A stretch of 30,331 nt of DNA from Planctomycetota bacterium (GCA_018828825.1 JAHJUV010000067.1:1-30331), one strand, 5' to 3'. Positions 22,272 to 29,993 are shown, counted from the first letter of the stretch. Program-made: numbers and translations. Notes: generated by a model from the sequence alone, not told the origin.

Positions 22272-22472
22272 CTAATTAAATCGCCTTTGTTTATTTTGAA
22301 GTAATACACGATGAGGAATTTCCTTTGCGTCAAAGTGGCATTTTATCGCATCTTTGACATTTTCTTTTAACTCGTCTAATGTTTCACCTTCGGTAAAAAT
22401 AGAATGACCGAGAGCTTTAGCGGTGTAACCGCCCTCATCAGAATTTTCAACGATAAATATAATTTCACTCAT
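22272..22472 (-). CDS. HicB-family antitoxin-like protein (orphan)
   Basis: A 66-residue protein matching the short HicB/UPF0150-type fold: MSEIIFIVENSDEGGYTAKA (1-20), ALGHSIFTEGETLDELKENV and DAIKCHFD. In family members the segment after CHFD continues as a conserved beta strand; here it becomes LLQNKQRRFN and stops, so the C-terminus may be altered. The ATG at 22472 has GGAG 9 bases upstream; a GTG at 22487 is less likely. HicB proteins normally neutralise an adjacent HicA toxin, but no HicA-like reading frame is found on either side. The gene has a consensus promoter. It may be an orphan regulator or a decayed module. Confidence 0.75.
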   Translation of the reverse strand: MSEIIFIVENSDEGGYTAKALGHSIFTEGETLDELKENVKDAIKCHFDAKEIPHRVLLQNKQRRFN

Positions 22473-22507
22473 AAGTTTAATCTCCACTAAAATCAGCTTA
22501 TCTGATC

Positions 22508-22535
22508 ATTATAAACTTTCCTGTCTATTTGTCAA
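22508..22535 (-). promoter_or_regulatory. Consensus promoter of the HicB-like gene
   Basis: The minus strand carries TTGACA (22530-22535), 16 bases, then TATAAT (22508-22513): both hexamers are perfect. One of the strongest-looking promoters in the window. Confidence 0.7.
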
Positions 22536-22548
22536 ATCTTTTCTTTTA

Positions 22549-22577
22549 TTGACCATATCTTGTATTGTTTGTAATAT
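22549..22577 (+). promoter_or_regulatory. Predicted nnrD promoter
   Basis: TTGACC (22549-22554), a 17-base spacer and TAATAT (22572-22577). It is divergent from and close to the HicB-like promoter, leaving a leader of about 13 bases before the nnrD ATG. Confidence 0.5.
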
Positions 22578-22597
22578 ACCGCATGAAGTGAGTTTAT

Positions 22598-23452
22598 ATG
22601 CAGGTAATAGAAAATATCCCGAAACTAAAACCAAGAGCTATTGATGCCCATAAGGGCGATTTCGGCAAGGTTTGTATAATAGCGGGCAGCATTGGTTTCA
22701 GCGGTGCCGCGGCCATTGCGGCCAAAAGCGCGCTGCGCAGCGGCAGCGGTCTGGTTAGACTGGCTGTGCCGCAAAGCATCCTGCCGATTGTAACTGCGAT
22801 TGAGCCTTGCTATACGACGATTGGACTTGCAGAAGATTCTTCAGGGAAAATCAGCGGCAAAGCTGTTGATACAATTTTAAAGGCTGTCGAGGACAATGAT
22901 ATTATTGCCTTTGGGCCGGGCGTCGGTGTATCCGGCGGGGTAAAAACCGTGCTTGAAAATCTCCTTCGGCTGGAAAAAAGGGTCGTTATAGATGCTGATG
23001 GTTTGAATAATCTGGCCGGGCTAAAAAACTGGCCTGATATAAACAAGGCTAATCTTATTCTGACTCCTCACCCCGGCGAAATGGGGAGACTTTGGGACGG
23101 GCTGTTGCGAAAGCCAATGCCGCAGGACAGAGAAACCATTGCGATTGAATTTGCAAATGCCGCCAAAGCCGTTGTCGTATTCAAGGGTCATAATACAATA
23201 GTCACGGATGCTGAAAAAGTTTATGTCAATACTACCGGCAATCCGGGAATGGCTACTGCGGGGGCGGGCGATGTGCTGACCGGAGTAATTACTTCTCTAT
23301 GTGGGCAGGGGCTTGATAATTTTGACGCTTCTGTGCTGGGGGTTTATATTCACGGCCTTGCAGGCGATTTGGCGGCTAAGGAGAAAGGTCAGATAAGTAT
23401 GATTGCAACGGATATTCTTGAATATCTGCCGGCAGCTTTCAAAGCGATTTAA
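22598..23452 (+). CDS. nnrD: ADP/ATP-dependent NAD(P)H-hydrate dehydratase
   Basis: A 284-residue ribokinase-like enzyme that repairs hydrated NADH/NADPH. Family motifs are HKGDFGKVCIIAGS (18-31), GAAAIAAKSALRSGSGLVRL, FGPGVG (about 104-109), the DADGLN site, LTPHPGEM, KGHNTIV, and the nucleotide/catalytic block TTGNPGMATAGAGDVLTG (about 210-228). It corresponds to the C-terminal half of the bifunctional YjeF/Nnr proteins; the NnrE epimerase domain is not fused and not nearby. The ATG follows GAAGTGAG. It is convergent with the HNH gene. Confidence 0.93.
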   Translation: MQVIENIPKLKPRAIDAHKGDFGKVCIIAGSIGFSGAAAIAAKSALRSGSGLVRLAVPQSILPIVTAIEPCYTTIGLAEDSSGKISGKAVDTILKAVEDNDIIAFGPGVGVSGGVKTVLENLLRLEKRVVIDADGLNNLAGLKNWPDINKANLILTPHPGEMGRLWDGLLRKPMPQDRETIAIEFANAAKAVVVFKGHNTIVTDAEKVYVNTTGNPGMATAGAGDVLTGVITSLCGQGLDNFDASVLGVYIHGLAGDLAAKEKGQISMIATDILEYLPAAFKAI

Positions 23453-23463
23453 TAACTGAATTG

Positions 23464-24114
23464 TTATGTCAATTCGACCGACCAGTATGCGTGGTCGAGG
23501 AATTGTTTCCAGCTGTGATATTTTTTGCTGCTTAAATGAAGGTGAACGGTCGGATTGCGTTTGGGTTTTGTCGGTAGTTTTACAAGAGTCATTCTCGCCT
23601 GTTTTGGTGTTCTGCCTCCTTTTTTGGCGTTACAATTGGCGCAGGCGCAGACAAGATTTTCCCACGTGGCGGTTCCGCCCATACTTTTCGGTATTATGTG
23701 GTCGAGAGACAGTTCGGATGTGGGGAATTTTTTGCCGCAGTACTGACACCGGCTGGCATCGCGGGCAAAGATGTTGCGCCTATTGAATTTGACTTCGTTT
23801 CTCGGCAGGCGGTCATAGAAAAGCAGCCTGACTATTCGCGGCACGGCAATATGAAAATTAACCGTTGAGATCCAGTCGTGCTCGTCCGGCTCGAAGGATT
23901 TTTTTATCTGGCTGATGTCTCTCCAGCCTGCAAAGTCATAATTGTAATATTGGCCCTGTTCGTAAGATATGACCTCGGCCAGTTCCCTGCACAGCATACA
24001 GAAAGCCCGTTTGACATCTATGATGCGCAACGGCATATAGTGCTTGTTGAGTACAAGTACGTTGCAGTTCAGAGCGGATTGAGGTTCGATAAATATCATT
24101 TCCTCTTCACTCAT
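23464..24114 (-). CDS. HNH endonuclease
   Basis: A 216-residue protein with a C-terminal HNH nuclease domain: zinc-binding CxxC at Cys123/Cys126 (CQYCGKKF), the catalytic LDHIIPKSMGG (Asp138-His139), the central Asn153 in WENLVCACANCN, and second zinc pair Cys158/Cys161. The N-terminal ~110 residues (VLNKHYMPLRIIDVKRAFCM and others) belong to a conserved, stand-alone HNH family found in many free-living bacteria without an obvious mobile context. The cellular role is unclear (DNA repair or defence are guesses). Same strand, and 65 bases downstream of the cold-shock gene. Confidence 0.88.
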   Translation of the reverse strand: MSEEEMIFIEPQSALNCNVLVLNKHYMPLRIIDVKRAFCMLCRELAEVISYEQGQYYNYDFAGWRDISQIKKSFEPDEHDWISTVNFHIAVPRIVRLLFYDRLPRNEVKFNRRNIFARDASRCQYCGKKFPTSELSLDHIIPKSMGGTATWENLVCACANCNAKKGGRTPKQARMTLVKLPTKPKRNPTVHLHLSSKKYHSWKQFLDHAYWSVELT

Positions 24115-24179
24115 CCCTTTCGGGCGTAAAATACTGAAAACCGAGCTTTAATAAACAAAATTTTCCAAATAGCAACCGC

Positions 24180-24383
24180 TTATTTAATAAGAATCACAGC
24201 ATCGGCTCGCGGACCTTTTTCGCCCGGTATGATTTCAAAGCTGACCTTGTCGCCCTGGTTGAGACTTCGCAGACCTTCAGTTTTAAAATTTGTATGATGG
24301 ACAAAGATGTCCGGCTGACCGTTGCCGTCTATAAAGCCATAACCCTTTTTCGGGTCGAACCATTTAACAACTCCCTCTGCCAT
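24180..24383 (-). CDS. Cold-shock domain protein (CspA family)
   Basis: A 67-residue single-stranded nucleic-acid chaperone. The two RNP motifs are KGYGFI (about 13-18) and DIFVHH (25-30), within MAEGVVKWFDPKKGYGFIDG. The rest, including KVSFEIIPGEKGPRADAVIL, is a standard OB fold. The ATG has a strong Shine-Dalgarno (AAGGAG) 6 bases away. A 114-base leader region before it holds CCTG/CAGG and AT-rich elements typical of csp leaders, but no firm promoter. Confidence 0.96.
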   Translation of the reverse strand: MAEGVVKWFDPKKGYGFIDGNGQPDIFVHHTNFKTEGLRSLNQGDKVSFEIIPGEKGPRADAVILIK

Positions 24384-24497
24384 GTGATACTCCTTACAAA
24401 ATCCCCTGTAATTTCAGGCTGATGCACAAACCCAACCTGTATATACCTTTAAGCTGCAAGAAGATATTATCAGGGTTTTTCATTCACCGGCAGCTTA

Positions 24498-24788
24498 TTA
24501 GATTTTACTACCAAGTTTTTCTTTCATCAACCGGCCCATCTTGAATTTCACGGTGCGCTTTGCCGGAACATCCACTCTTTCGAGTGTTTTCGGGTTCTGG
24601 GCTACCCGTGCCTCGCGAGTCCTTACTTCGAAGACTCCAAAGTCGCGGAATTCAAGACGGTTGTTCCTGATGAGTTCCGAGATAATCTCATCGAGAAATA
24701 ACTGAACAACTCGCTTTACCACAACTCTTTTGGCCTGGGTTTGTTCGGCAATCCGGTCGATTAATTCTTTCTTCGTTATTGTTCCCAT
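24498..24788 (-). CDS. HU/IHF family DNA-bending protein
   Basis: A 96-residue nucleoid protein. The first part, KKELIDRIAEQTQAKRVVVK, forms the dimerisation helices; RLEFRDFGVFEVRTREARVA contains the core; and the DNA-minor-groove arm is AQNPKTLERVDVPAKRTVKF with the Asn-Pro pair. RxRxAR-x-x-NP is IHF-like, and the length also fits HU. It is on the same strand as csp and the HNH gene. Upstream (24789-24900) an AGCT/AGCT mini-hairpin and AT-rich sequence are seen, with no convincing promoter. Confidence 0.95.
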   Translation of the reverse strand: MGTITKKELIDRIAEQTQAKRVVVKRVVQLFLDEIISELIRNNRLEFRDFGVFEVRTREARVAQNPKTLERVDVPAKRTVKFKMGRLMKEKLGSKI

Positions 24789-25127
24789 AGGGTACCTCGT
24801 GTCATCAGAGAGTTTCAGGAATTATTTTTTCTAAGCTGTTTAGCTCCAACAAGTTCTTAACTTTTATTGCATTCGGTTTTTATCATTATCGAGTTGTCGA
24901 TTCATTAGTTTCAAAAACCGCAAACCACTATACAGTAAAGACTTCTATTCAGCAAGCACTTTTTTAAAGGATTTTTTAAGTAAATATATCGAAAAAACGG
25001 CTTAAAAACGGGGTTTTTTATTTTTGTCTAATCTGGCATAAAAAAATTGGTATAATTACTTGCCCAATTGTCGAAAATAGGCAATAATCCCGGCTTTTAA
25101 ATTAAATTCAACCGAAAGGCAGCGAAC
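24789..25127. promoter_or_regulatory. Divergent regulatory region with extended -10 for nfnAB
   Basis: On the plus strand TGG-TATAAT (25048-25056) is an extended -10 element with no good -35, giving a leader of about 65 bases. Within it TTGCC (25060-25064) and GGCAA (25080-25084) can pair. An AAAAAAC/GTTTTTT pair lies near 24993-25019. The region separates HU (-) from nfnA (+) and has no coding potential. Confidence 0.45.
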
Positions 25128-25982
25128 TTGTCTCATAAGATATTGTCAAAAAAGAAGTTATGTCCAGATGCCTATATGGCTGATATTGAGGCTCCGCTCG
25201 TTGCCTCGGCCGCAAAGCCCGGACAATTTGTTATTGTTTGCCTCAAAAGCAGTTACAGTGAACGAATCCCCCTGACAATAGCCGGTTCTGACGCACAAAA
25301 AGGTACAATCCGTCTTATTTGGCAGGCTGTCGGCAAAAGCACAACCGAACTTGGTCATTTAAATGTCGGTGACGAGGTAGAAAATATCCTCGGCCCGCTC
25401 GGCAAGCCTACCCATATCGAAAAATTCGGCACGGTTGTCTGCATCGGCGGCGGAATCGGTAACGCTCCTCTTCTGCCGATAGCGACAGCGATGAAACAGG
25501 CAGGAAATAAAGTAATCAGCATCCTTGGCGCAAGGACAAAAGAGCTTTTGATTCTTGAAGACGAGTTCAAAGCTGTAAGCGATGAAGTTATTATCGTTAC
25601 CGATGACGGTTCTTACGGCAAAAAGGCCCTCGTGACAGAACCGTTGAAAGAAGTTTGTCAGCATTCTGACAAACCCAATCTTGCTGTTGCGATAGGGCCT
25701 GCGATAATGATGAAGTTCTGCTGTGCGACTACGAAGCAATTCGATGTCCCGACCGTTGTTTCACTTAATACGATTATGATTGACGGAACGGGAATGTGCG
25801 GCGGATGCAGGGTCGAGGTTGGCGGACAGACAAAATTTGTCTGCGTCGATGGGCCGGAATTCGACGGCCATAAGGTAAATTTCGATTTGATGATGAAACG
25901 TATGCAGGCCTATAAAAAACAGGAAGCCCAGGCACTGGAAGAATATAAAAAACACAGATGTAAAATCGGCCTTGATAAATAG
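25128..25982 (+). CDS. nfnA: NfnA-like FAD/[2Fe-2S] subunit (ferredoxin-NADP reductase alpha)
   Basis: A 284-residue flavoprotein of the dihydroorotate-dehydrogenase electron-transfer / sulfide dehydrogenase type. FAD-binding ERIPLTIAG lies at 45-53, NAD-binding CIGGGIGNAPLLPIA at 105-119. The C-terminal [2Fe-2S] site is DGTGMCGGC (Asp219, Cys224, Cys227), with a third cysteine in FVCVDGPEFDGH. This Asp/Cys3 arrangement is that of NfnA, which with NfnB bifurcates electrons between NADH, NADPH and ferredoxin. The TTG start is supported by AAAGG 8 bases upstream. The next gene, nfnB, begins 12 bases after its stop, so they form an operon. Suggests anaerobic redox balancing. Confidence 0.88.
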   Translation: MSHKILSKKKLCPDAYMADIEAPLVASAAKPGQFVIVCLKSSYSERIPLTIAGSDAQKGTIRLIWQAVGKSTTELGHLNVGDEVENILGPLGKPTHIEKFGTVVCIGGGIGNAPLLPIATAMKQAGNKVISILGARTKELLILEDEFKAVSDEVIIVTDDGSYGKKALVTEPLKEVCQHSDKPNLAVAIGPAIMMKFCCATTKQFDVPTVVSLNTIMIDGTGMCGGCRVEVGGQTKFVCVDGPEFDGHKVNFDLMMKRMQAYKKQEAQALEEYKKHRCKIGLDK

Positions 25983-25994
25983 CGGAGTACTAAA

Positions 25995-27467
25995 TTGAAC
26001 CAGCAGCAATTACTTAACGAACTTTTGAAAAAACACAAAGACGGCACATTAAAACCAGCCGATAGATACAATATTCCGCCTCAGCCGATGCCGCAGCAGG
26101 ACTCGGTTAAGCGGCGCAGTAATGTCAATGAAGTGGCACTTGGATATACTGAAACCCAGGCTCGGCTGGAAGCCCTGCGGTGCCTGCAATGCAAAAATGC
26201 TCCCTGTGTCGAGGGCTGTCCCGTAAGAATAAAGATAAAAGAATTTATCGCTGAAATCGTTGAAGGCAGTTTCAAAAAGGCACTCGATATAATCAGGGAA
26301 AATTCGCTCCTTCCGGCAGTTTGCGGCAGGGTCTGTCCGCAGGAAGTGCAGTGCCAGCTTCCCTGTACCGTTGGCAAAAAGTTTAAGGATGTTGACAAGG
26401 CCGTCTCAATCGGCAGACTCGAAAGATTTGTTGCCGACTGGGGTAAAAAACAGCACGACCATTCGAGCCCGACAGTTGCTGCCGAGACAGGTAAAAAGGT
26501 GGCTGTGATTGGTTCGGGTCCCGGCGGAATCGTTGTCGCTACCGATCTCCGCAGGGCAGGACACGATGTAACAGTATTCGAGGCGTTTCACAAGCCCGGC
26601 GGTGTGATGGTTTACGGCATTCCGGAATTTCGTCTGCCTAAAGCCATTGTGCAGCAGGAAATCGACCAGCTCAAAACAATGGGCGTTAATATCGTCTGCA
26701 ATTTCGTTGTCGGCAGGACAAAAACCATAAAACAGCTTATGGAAGAAGATGGTTTCCAGGCTGTTTATATCGGCGTAGGGGCGGGACTGCCGATGTTTAT
26801 GAATATCGAGGGCGAGCACCTTGTCGGCGTTTACAGCGCCAACGAATACCTGACCCGTGCGAATCTTATGAAGGCCTACAATTTCGGCAAAGGAGCGGAT
26901 ACTCCGATTGCGATGTTGAAAAAGGTCGCGGTCATCGGCGGCGGAAACGTTGCTATGGACTCTGCCAGAACCGCTGTCAGACTCGGTGCAGAAAAGGCTT
27001 ATCTCGTCTATCGCCGAAGCGAGAAGGAAATGCCAGCAAGAGTCGAGGAAGTTCATCACGCAAAGGAAGAAGGCGTCGAATTTCATATTTTACGCAATCC
27101 CAAACGAATCCTCGGCAATTCCGAAGGTATTGTAACGGCGATTGAATGTCTAAAATACGAGCTTGGCGAGCCTGATTCGTCCGGCAGGCGAAGACCTCTG
27201 CCGATTGAAGGTTCTGAATTTACGATTGATGTCGATACTGTGGTTGTCGCTATCGGCAACGGCGCAAACCCGCTCATCGGCCAGACAACATCGAGATTGG
27301 AATTGAACAAATGGGGCAATATTATCGTCGATGAAAACTGCAGGACTTCACTGGACGGCGTTTACGCAGGCGGGGATATCGTTCTCGGTACCGCGACTGT
27401 GATTTTAGCGATGGGCCAGGGCCGTACCGCCGCAGCGGCTATTAATGAATATCTTAAAAATAAATAA
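25995..27467 (+). CDS. nfnB: NfnB / NADPH-dependent glutamate synthase small-subunit-like protein
   Basis: A 490-residue flavoprotein of the GltD/NfnB (GltA) type. The N-terminal cysteine clusters CLQCKNAPCVEGCP and CGRVCPQEVQCQLPC (two 4Fe-4S clusters) precede an FAD site VAVIGSGPGGIVVATDLRRA (Gly where Ala is common) and an NADPH site VAVIGGGNVAMDSARTAVRL. The C-terminal YAGGDIVLGTATVILAMGQG is the family's FAD-closing motif. The TTG start has CGGAG 7 bases upstream. Directly behind nfnA, it most likely forms NfnAB; an archaeal-type homotetrameric glutamate synthase is the alternative name for such proteins. Confidence 0.92.
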   Translation: MNQQQLLNELLKKHKDGTLKPADRYNIPPQPMPQQDSVKRRSNVNEVALGYTETQARLEALRCLQCKNAPCVEGCPVRIKIKEFIAEIVEGSFKKALDIIRENSLLPAVCGRVCPQEVQCQLPCTVGKKFKDVDKAVSIGRLERFVADWGKKQHDHSSPTVAAETGKKVAVIGSGPGGIVVATDLRRAGHDVTVFEAFHKPGGVMVYGIPEFRLPKAIVQQEIDQLKTMGVNIVCNFVVGRTKTIKQLMEEDGFQAVYIGVGAGLPMFMNIEGEHLVGVYSANEYLTRANLMKAYNFGKGADTPIAMLKKVAVIGGGNVAMDSARTAVRLGAEKAYLVYRRSEKEMPARVEEVHHAKEEGVEFHILRNPKRILGNSEGIVTAIECLKYELGEPDSSGRRRPLPIEGSEFTIDVDTVVVAIGNGANPLIGQTTSRLELNKWGNIIVDENCRTSLDGVYAGGDIVLGTATVILAMGQGRTAAAAINEYLKNK

Positions 27468-27536
27468 CCACAAATTTACGGCGGGGAGGTGGAAAATATT
27501 GATAAATGGGCTTGTGTAGATGAATAAGTAAATCCC

Positions 27537-28457
27537 TTATCTTAGATACAGCATTGCACGTTCCAACACCTGCTCGGCGGTATCATTTTTACCAATATCA
27601 AGCCAATTGACAAATCTGAATGTCTTAAACCACGTTCTTTGTGCCTTTGCGAACCGGCGGGTGTTTATCTTTATCTGCTCTATCGAATTTTCGAGTGTTT
27701 CTTTGCCGGCCAGATAATCGATAATTTCAGCGTATCCTATCGCGCAGCGAGCCTGCATACTTAATGGTTTTGGTTCGGCAAGCAGGGCCTTTACCTCGTC
27801 AACAAGGCCAAGCTCGAACATTTTTTTGACCCGGTTATTTATTCGGTGTGAGGCGTCGGTTTTTTCTCTTTGCAGACCTATTACAAGCCAATCGTCTTTC
27901 GGCTCAGCGGAGAACTGCTGCTGAAAATCGGAAATTGCTTTTCCTGTAAGCTCGTAAACCTCCAGTGCCCTTATGATTCTTCTTTCGTCGTTCGGGTGGA
28001 TTCTTTCAGCGGCGGCGGGGTCAACAAGAGTAAGTTTTTTATGGAGTTCGGCCAGGCCGAGTTCGGAGATTTGCTGTTTTAACTGCCGGCGAATATTATC
28101 ATCTGTACTTGGGCCGTCGAAAATGCCGTGCAGAAGGGCCTTGATATACATCGCAGTTCCGCCGACCGCGACGACGGGCTTGCCTTTTGTCTCGATGTCT
28201 TTTACGGCCTGCTCTGTCAGAGACAGAAAGGCATCGACGCTGAAGGATTCGCTCGGCTCGACAACGTCGATAAGGTGATAATTTACCTGTTTTTGGACTT
28301 CTTTTGACGGTTTTGCGGTGCCGATGTTCATCCTGCGATAGACTTTCATCGAGTCAATGCTGATTATCTCGGCATTGACTTTTTTTGCCAGCTCGAAAGC
28401 CATTTTCCCCTTGCCGCCGGCGGTTACGCCCAGAATTAATATCCTGTTTCTATTCAT
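27537..28457 (-). CDS. miaA: tRNA dimethylallyltransferase
   Basis: A 306-residue enzyme that prenylates A37 of UNN-decoding tRNAs. Conserved blocks are DSMKVYRRMNIGTAKP (substrate site, usually DSMQVYRGMDIGTAKP), HLIDVVEP, VGGTAMYIKALLHG, DERRIIRALEVYELTGK, IGYAEIIDYL and TRRFAKAQRTWFK. The P-loop is unusual: GVTAGGKGK (10-18) instead of GPTASGKT/S, with Gly at the Ser/Thr that normally ligates magnesium. All other motifs are intact, so this is probably a lineage variant rather than a dead enzyme. Both A37 modification enzymes (tsaD and miaA) occur in this window but in separate transcripts. ATG 28457. Confidence 0.94.
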   Translation of the reverse strand: MNRNRILILGVTAGGKGKMAFELAKKVNAEIISIDSMKVYRRMNIGTAKPSKEVQKQVNYHLIDVVEPSESFSVDAFLSLTEQAVKDIETKGKPVVAVGGTAMYIKALLHGIFDGPSTDDNIRRQLKQQISELGLAELHKKLTLVDPAAAERIHPNDERRIIRALEVYELTGKAISDFQQQFSAEPKDDWLVIGLQREKTDASHRINNRVKKMFELGLVDEVKALLAEPKPLSMQARCAIGYAEIIDYLAGKETLENSIEQIKINTRRFAKAQRTWFKTFRFVNWLDIGKNDTAEQVLERAMLYLR

Positions 28458-28479
28458 AATATCTTTGGCAAATTAAATC

Positions 28480-28673
28480 TTAGTTTTGGGACTGCTGTTT
28501 TTTCTGCTGAGCCATAATAAGATTGTTTTTTGCCTCGGTATAATCAGGTTCGATTCGAAGTGCCTGTTCAAAATGCTCAATGCCCTGGTCGAATTTTCCC
28601 TGCCAGCATATGCGAAAGCCGGGTTAAGGAATGCCAGGCAAATCAAAAACGACCTGTTTTTGTCTTTATCCAT
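28480..28673 (-). pseudogene. Frameshifted remnant: signal peptide plus terminal TPR
   Basis: From ATG 28673 one frame gives a signal-peptide-like start (MDKDKNRSFLICLAFLNPAF plus AYA). From 28605 a different frame gives a clean tetratricopeptide end, WQGKFDQGIEHFEQALRIEP followed by DYTEAKNNL, stopping at 28480-28482. The two halves would join as ...AYA-WQGKF... if one T were restored near 28605. Either a single-base deletion or an internally deleted gene is likely. A perfect TATAAT lies 10 bases before the ATG (28683-28688), so an intact version would be nearly leaderless. It sits 23 bases upstream of miaA on the same strand. Confidence 0.55.
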
Positions 28674-28772
28674 TGAACAGATATTATAGCGGTCGTATCT
28701 TGAGTCAGGTAATGGAAAATAACATTATCTGCTTTGCTGATAAAGATTAAGAGATGAGCGGTTATATAATAT

Positions 28773-28804
28773 AAAAAAAGGTCTGCCAAAACAAACCTTT
28801 TTTT
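28773..28804 (-). terminator. ssrS: Bidirectional Rho-independent terminator of the 6S RNA gene
   Basis: AAAAAAAGGT (28773-28782) pairs perfectly with ACCTTTTTTT (28795-28804) around 12 bases; the minus-strand transcript ends in seven T. It can also stop plus-strand readthrough. It lies directly after the 3' end of the predicted 6S RNA. Confidence 0.75.
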
Positions 28805-29002
28805 AACGCTTGGCGGCCTCCACCTGTGCCGGTGGTAGGCTATTTAAAGAACCCAGTATTCTAAAGTGGTAAGTCAGCTTCAAGCGTCCGAAAGTCCCCT
28901 CGAGGGGGCTTTTTCGATCCGGCAGGTTCCGACTCCCTAAAATATGGGCATCGGTTCTTCAAATATCAACCTTCCTGTCGTACACCGCAGGGGCAACCTT
29001 GC
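28805..29002 (-). ncRNA. ssrS: 6S RNA
   Basis: 6S RNA mimics an open promoter and binds RNA polymerase-sigma70 in slow growth. Evidence: a promoter and terminator bracket about 200 bases without coding potential. 5'-side segments CCTGCGGTGTACGACAGG and TTTGAAGAACCGATGCCC, and 3'-side GGGTTCTTTAAATAGCCTAC and CACCGGCACAGG, resemble E. coli 6S (TGTTCGCAAG, TGAGCCGAT, GGGTTCAAGGGTTACAGCC). Predicted folding: TATTTGAAGAACC pairs with GGTTCTTTAAATA over 13 bp (one G-U), and CCTGCGGTG pairs with CACCG-gca-CAGG as closing stem; an apical hairpin CCCCTCGAGGGG lies at the tip. The long rod fits the 6S shape. Identification is by eye. Confidence 0.8.
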
Positions 29003-29008
29003 TATTAC

Positions 29009-29037
29009 ATTATATCGGTTTTCCACACCTTTTACAA
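29009..29037 (-). promoter_or_regulatory. Promoter of the 6S RNA gene
   Basis: The minus strand has TTGTAA (29032-29037), 17 bases, then a perfect TATAAT (29009-29014), predicting a start at about 29000-29002. The -35 lies only 30 bases from the transposase stop, so the element inserted just upstream of this promoter or replaced its upstream region. Confidence 0.7.
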
Positions 29038-29066
29038 TGAAATTTTACTCAAACTTCGGGGTTTTT

Positions 29067-29993
29067 TCATAATCTTCTCCGCGGTAAATCCTTGTGAAGC
29101 CAAAAACAGGTATTTATTACTTCCGTCAGGCCTCCTGACAAACGGTATAAAAGGAAAGCAGGCTTATCCGGTAGCGGCTGACTGAGATAAACTAAACGAT
29201 CGCAAATGTTCGGATGCTTTTCAACAAGCCAGCCCAAATAAATCGTCACCAACACGGCCAACAAAACCAACCGGCGAATCGCAGACCAACGAAACGTTCG
29301 TATCTTTTCAAGATTCACCTGACTCTTGAGAAAACGAATCCTTTCTTCACATTCCCACCTTCGGATATAGAAACGCAACACACGTTTTGCATCCCTAAGA
29401 TTTTCTACTGGCAAATTCGTCAACAGCATCATCGGTTTATCTACACCGGCAAGTCGGGAAACGACCAGTGTCAGTTTTTCATCTCGGCCAGGCAGACGAA
29501 CTTCTGGTAATACTTCTTTGACTGTACTGTCGAATTTGCTGTCCTTTACCAACTGTTGGTCAAGACGGTCAAGTCGCGATATGAATTTTGTTCGTTGGTT
29601 TGTCAGATGTCTTGCCATCTGACAAACGATAGGATTGCTTGCCCGCAAGTATGCTATCAGGGCATCGCGTAGGAACTTTTTGTCTGGCAGTGATAACTTT
29701 TTGCTGAAATCTCTAAAAAAGGTTGACTTGGCCAATATGACAGGTAAAATACGAAGTGTTGCGGCTATTAATACAGGTTGGCATGCTGACATGTATCGAT
29801 TTACGTTAGAAGAATTGAAAAACTGGGTATCCAGACCAGACCATAAACCTCTTGTTCTTCGGGGAGCCAGGCAGGTATTATGAAGAGCCGCAGTTATTCT
29901 GCTGGCTGCGGCAACAGAGGTCCACGTCGCGGCGGCGGCTATCGTTCTCGATAGTAATTTCACCCATTGCATATAATATGGCTTAAATTTCAA
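29067..29993 (-). mobile_element. Internally deleted IS4-type transposase gene
   Basis: A 308-residue open frame with the ends of an IS4-like DDE transposase. The N-terminal part includes RYMSACQPVLIAATLRILPV and LRDALIAYLRASNPIVCQMA. The C-terminal part has LPGRDEKLTLVV, PMMLLTNLP and the catalytic Y-x2-R-x3-E-x6-K motif within FYIRRWECEERIRFLKSQV. Between KEVLPEV and RLPGRDE (around 29495-29505) the RNase-H core that should hold the two catalytic aspartates is missing; intact relatives run to well over 400 residues (from memory). It is therefore probably inactive. Terminal inverted repeats were not recognised. It lies between the 6S RNA promoter and the tRNA-like tandem repeat. Confidence 0.75.

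Noticed and set aside
24990..25025. Terminator between HU and nfnA
   Set aside because: The possible stem is almost entirely A-U pairs and lies upstream of both divergent genes, where a terminator is not expected.
26406..27086. 226-codon frame antisense to nfnB
   Set aside because: Shadow of a motif-complete flavoprotein gene on the plus strand.
28805..29002. tmRNA, SRP RNA or RNase P RNA at the 6S locus
   Set aside because: No tRNA-like ends or CCA, no GGAAGCAG-type SRP loop and no RNase P consensus blocks; the blocks and rod-like fold fit 6S.
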